A stretch of DNA of 8,837 nt, taken from Bacillota bacterium (GTDB taxonomy: Bacteria; Bacillota_G; SHA-98; UBA4971). The DNA is taken from assembly GCA_012512055.1 (NCBI GenBank), contig JAAZEW010000154.1, forward strand, positions 1 through 8,837, written 5' to 3'. Both the position numbers and the translations under genes were made by a program. Below are positions 6,786-8,837 of this stretch, piece after piece; position 1 is the first letter of the stretch; each line of letters begins with the position of its first letter. The notes beneath the pieces were generated by a model. It was not told where the DNA came from, ran no database searches, and saw only the letters and a list, made by a program, of their open reading frames with translations.

Positions 6786-6824
6786 ATGGAACGACAGAAA
6801 GAAGACCCGACAGATGATGATTAA
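6786..6824 (+). CDS. Possible 12-residue leader ORF upstream of DUF1657
   Basis: An ATG at 6786 opens MERQKEDPTDDD and ends with TAA 23 bases before the DUF1657 start. GAGGG stands five bases upstream, a credible ribosome binding site, and an in-frame TAG precedes it. The peptide is very hydrophilic and acidic. It could be a tiny spore-associated peptide or a leader affecting translation of the next gene, or it could be chance. Confidence 0.25.
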   Translation: MERQKEDPTDDD

Positions 6825-6847
6825 CAGACGATATGGGGTGAGAAGCA

Positions 6848-7114
6848 ATGACAGTAGGCGAGAAACTCCACCAGTGCCTTGCGCAACTCGAAGGCGCAGT
6901 ATCGAGTCTTAAGACGTTTTGCTTGGATACTCAAGACCAGACCGCCAAGAAGCTATACGCGCAGCTTTCGGACACATTGCAGAATCAGGTAGTAAACCCG
7001 CTGAAATCCCGGGTCAATTATGTGGAATCTCAAGAACCACGGTACAAAGTCTATGAGCAAGCTATGAAGCAAGGTGAAATGCCTCAGCCTCAACAGCCTG
7101 AACAGTTGAAATAA
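6848..7114 (+). CDS. DUF1657 family small protein (spore-associated)
   Basis: This is an 88-residue, soluble, probably helical protein. It opens MTVGEKLHQCLAQLEGAVSS and continues with LKTFCLDTQDQTAKKLYAQL, PLKSRVNYVE and EEPxY-like QEPRYKVYEQ, which is the DUF1657 pattern, about 60-70 residues long. A Gln/Pro-rich tail (QGEMPQPQQPEQLK) extends beyond the domain. DUF1657 genes in Firmicutes commonly lie near spoVA and yetF (DUF421) germination genes, but none is in this window. The ATG has GGGGTGAG five bases upstream. It is the only plus-strand gene here and stands behind a sigma-G-like promoter. Its last 25 bases overlap the 3' end of the opposing beta-lactamase-fold gene. Molecular function is unknown. 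Confidence 0.85.
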   Translation: MTVGEKLHQCLAQLEGAVSSLKTFCLDTQDQTAKKLYAQLSDTLQNQVVNPLKSRVNYVESQEPRYKVYEQAMKQGEMPQPQQPEQLK

Positions 7115-7911
7115 CGGTAAATCTCCAGCGAAATTCTGCGAATGGCGTCTTCTCCGCGGCGGGTGTCCGGCAGATCTGATGAAAGGATCGTGACAACGTA
7201 GTTTACCGGGCCGGCATAGACAATGGCAGCATCATGCCGAACTCCTGATACAGAGCCTGTTTTGTGGGCGATCTCCACGTTTTTTACCTGCCCTACCAGG
7301 CTCTCCTCTTCGCTGTCCCACACAGGGATAAGGGCAGGGATAAGGTCGTTCCATTGCTGCTCCTTCATTATTCTGACCATCTCTTCACACGCCCGTCGCG
7401 AGACCACCTGTCCCCTGGCGATTTTCTCAAGAAGCCCTGTAGTGTCTTGCGGTGTCACGGAATTTGCGGTTTGCACTGCCTGAGGCAAGGTCATGAACTT
7501 GCGCCGAAGGATGATTCCGGTGAAGCCAAGTTCCTGCATGGTGCGATTTACGCAGTCCATCCCCAGAAGATCGACGAGAATGTTTGAGGCAGTGTTATCA
7601 CTTATCACAATCATGAGACGGATTAGGTCAATGACGGGTATCTTGATTCCCTGGGACATCACCTTAAGTATACCTGCACCGCCCACCTTGTCAGTATCAA
7701 CCAGTTTCACCTTAGTTTGAAGTCTAATAAGGCCTTCTCCCGCCTGTCTGAACCCTTCCACCATTATGGGAATCTTGATAATGCTGGCTGCTGCGAACTG
7801 ATGATCCGCATTTATCAGGATTTCCCTGCCTGTTGCGAGATCCTTTGCAGCAATACCGAATACTCCACCGGCAGATGACGCAAGTTCCAGGATTCTGTCA
7901 TGGATACTCAT
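7090..7911 (-). CDS. Class A beta-lactamase-fold serine hydrolase without signal peptide
   Basis: The protein belongs to the PF13354-type serine hydrolases related to class A beta-lactamases and penicillin-binding proteins. It has 273 residues. The three active-site motifs are present in order and at normal spacing: SIIK (nucleophile Ser43, Lys46), SDN (104-106) and KTGS (217-220). The omega-loop region (RRKFMTLPQAVQTANSVTP, 136-154) has no Glu, so the deacylating general base of true beta-lactamases (Glu166) is missing. No signal peptide or membrane helix is visible at the N-terminus (MSIHDRILELASSAGG), so it appears cytosolic. The ATG at 7911 is preferred because family similarity starts there; a GTG at 7947 would add 12 residues reaching into a dispersed repeat. 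The GGAGGGGG ahead of the ATG is rather distant. The enzyme may be a peptidase or esterase rather than a resistance determinant. Confidence 0.85.
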   Translation of the reverse strand: MSIHDRILELASSAGGVFGIAAKDLATGREILINADHQFAAASIIKIPIMVEGFRQAGEGLIRLQTKVKLVDTDKVGGAGILKVMSQGIKIPVIDLIRLMIVISDNTASNILVDLLGMDCVNRTMQELGFTGIILRRKFMTLPQAVQTANSVTPQDTTGLLEKIARGQVVSRRACEEMVRIMKEQQWNDLIPALIPVWDSEEESLVGQVKNVEIAHKTGSVSGVRHDAAIVYAGPVNYVVTILSSDLPDTRRGEDAIRRISLEIYRYFNCSGC

Positions 7912-7933
7912 GGCAAGGAGTACCCCCTCCCAC

Positions 7934-7985
7934 CCCAAGTAGATCACCTTAAGTGATCGTCAGTTCCAGTAAGTGTGCGTACCGT
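7934..7985 (+). repeat. 52-base dispersed repeat, copy 2 (hairpin-containing)
   Basis: This copy reads on the plus strand from CCCAAGTAGATCACC to GTACCGT and fills most of the 89-base gap between the GTPase stop (8001) and the beta-lactamase-fold start (7911). It agrees with copy 1 (3471-3420, minus) at 45 of 52 positions, with no gaps. The GATCAC-CTTAA-GTGATC hairpin is fully kept. The outer stem seen in copy 1 is reduced to wobble pairs here, so the whole sequence, not just the fold, is conserved. Similarity fades after GTACCGT. The two copies face each other across glgA, galT, the DUF2148 gene, DUF1657 and the beta-lactamase-fold gene. Confidence 0.75.
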
Positions 7986-8000
7986 CCGTGCGGGGTGTGC

Positions 8001-8837
8001 TCACACGCGGAGTTCTACAATATCCTTATCCTCAAGGACATAGTCTCTGGGCACAGCCTGACCGGGAAATCTCGCTGCCCCCCATACTCGAGCGCTCTTC
8101 AACTTGGACGGGAAGTCGCGGTGGACAGCCTCTGCCATATCAACAACTGTGCTTCCCTTCTTAAGAATAAACGGCTGACCCATGTCAGGATCGTGTCCCG
8201 GTTTTTTGCTGTAGATTCGGATAATGCCAAGAAGATCAAAGACAGACCGCCTCAAGTGTTCGAGGGCCTCTCCCCTCTCCACCGACACGCTGACAAGGCG
8301 AAATCCCGGAGGGATGTATTCAGCGATAAGCTCGAAGTTATCCGCTGCACCTTCAATATCCATTTTCGTAGCAACAATAAGGCAGGTGTCTTGAGTATGG
8401 TGGTGCAGGCCTTCTACAATATCATCCCTGAGGATCTTCTTTTCCCTCAGTTGCCGGCAAGTCCCGTCCAGTTGATCAAGGCAATCGTCACTTGACGCAT
8501 CAATTATGATTAAGAGGACATCTGCATTTCTTATTGCGCCTGCAAGTCCAGGCACAAACTCTCCTTCAGTAATCGGAGGCAAGTCCACGAGCTGAATCCA
8601 GACGTCTTCATACTCCATCATGCCTGCTACAGGAAGGGCAGTCGCGAATGGATATGGCGCCACCTCAACTTTGGCTCTGGTGAAAACATCAACTAAGGCA
8701 GACTTTCCCACATTCGGAAAGCCTACAAGCGCCACTTGCCCGGCGCCATGCTTCTCTACAAGAAACGGGTCGCGCCGGCCTGCTTTGGTTCTCTTTTCAC
8801 TCTCGTCACGAAGTCTTGCCAGACGGCGCTTTATATC
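8001..8837 (-). CDS. DRG/Obg-like GTPase with C-terminal TGS domain (partial, N-terminus outside window)
   Basis: This is a translation-factor-class (TRAFAC, Obg/DRG) GTPase, likely ribosome-associated. The 278 visible residues run to the natural TGA stop; the N-terminus lies beyond the right edge, because the frame stays open upstream (DIKRRLARLRDESEKRTKAG). The P-loop is GFPNVGKS (about 39-46). The switch I region is YPFATALPVAG, close to the Obg/DRG YPFTT pattern. G3 reads DLPP (85-88) instead of DxxG. G4 is TKMD (157-160), a variant of NKxD. G5 is probably VSVERG. Residues 222-278 form the TGS domain (PFILKKGSTVVDMAEAVHRD to DKDIVELRV), the C-terminal layout of DRG proteins. The internal GTG at 8735 is inside the P-loop strand and is not a real start. 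Cellular role is inferred from the family. Confidence 0.9.
   Translation of the reverse strand, partial: DIKRRLARLRDESEKRTKAGRRDPFLVEKHGAGQVALVGFPNVGKSALVDVFTRAKVEVAPYPFATALPVAGMMEYEDVWIQLVDLPPITEGEFVPGLAGAIRNADVLLIIIDASSDDCLDQLDGTCRQLREKKILRDDIVEGLHHHTQDTCLIVATKMDIEGAADNFELIAEYIPPGFRLVSVSVERGEALEHLRRSVFDLLGIIRIYSKKPGHDPDMGQPFILKKGSTVVDMAEAVHRDFPSKLKSARVWGAARFPGQAVPRDYVLEDKDIVELRV

Noticed and set aside
3420..7985. The two inverted repeats as ends of a 4.5 kb composite transposon
   Set aside because: No transposase lies between or beside them, the enclosed genes look like ordinary chromosomal genes, and no flanking target duplication is visible.
1..8837. tRNA, rRNA or CRISPR array
   Set aside because: No cloverleaf, ribosomal RNA segment or regularly spaced repeats were seen on either strand.

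Overview
The window looks like chromosomal DNA of an anaerobic, probably endospore-forming Firmicute (Clostridia or a related class). The evidence is moderate GC content, strong GGAGG-type ribosome binding sites with frequent GTG starts, a DUF1657 protein (a family centred on spore-formers) behind a sigma-G-like promoter, a DUF2148 cysteine-cluster protein typical of anaerobes, and a TrpXYZ-type ABC uptake system. The exact genus cannot be told from the sequence. All genes but one are on the minus strand, so the biological order runs from high to low coordinates.

From the right: (i) 8837-8001, the C-terminal part of a DRG/Obg-like GTPase with a C-terminal TGS domain, cut by the window edge. 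(ii) 7911-7090, a signal-less serine hydrolase of the class A beta-lactamase fold, whose 3' end overlaps the convergent DUF1657 gene. (iii) 6848-7114 on the plus strand, the DUF1657 gene, preceded by a divergent regulatory region. (iv) 6608-3472, an apparent three-gene operon: DUF2148 cysteine-cluster protein, GalT-like nucleotidylyltransferase and glycogen synthase GlgA. (v) 3195-1951, an MdtG-like MFS exporter behind a 276-base spacer that holds a repeat element and likely promoters. (vi) 1797-1, an Lrp/AsnC regulator followed by the substrate-binding protein and permease of an ABC importer; the permease runs off the left edge.

The genes form separate functional groups. The GalT/GlgA pair points to sugar-nucleotide and glycogen metabolism. 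The Lrp/AsnC regulator with the ABC importer points to amino-acid-responsive uptake, and the Lrp gene has three palindromic candidate operator sites upstream. DUF1657 is probably a forespore gene.

The most unusual non-coding signal is a 52-base element present twice in opposite orientation (3471-3420 on the minus strand, 7934-7985 on the plus strand; 45 of 52 bases identical). Each copy lies directly downstream of a gene and contains a GATCAC/GTGATC hairpin. It is probably a dispersed extragenic repeat or the end of an insertion element. No complete new multi-gene system was recognised.
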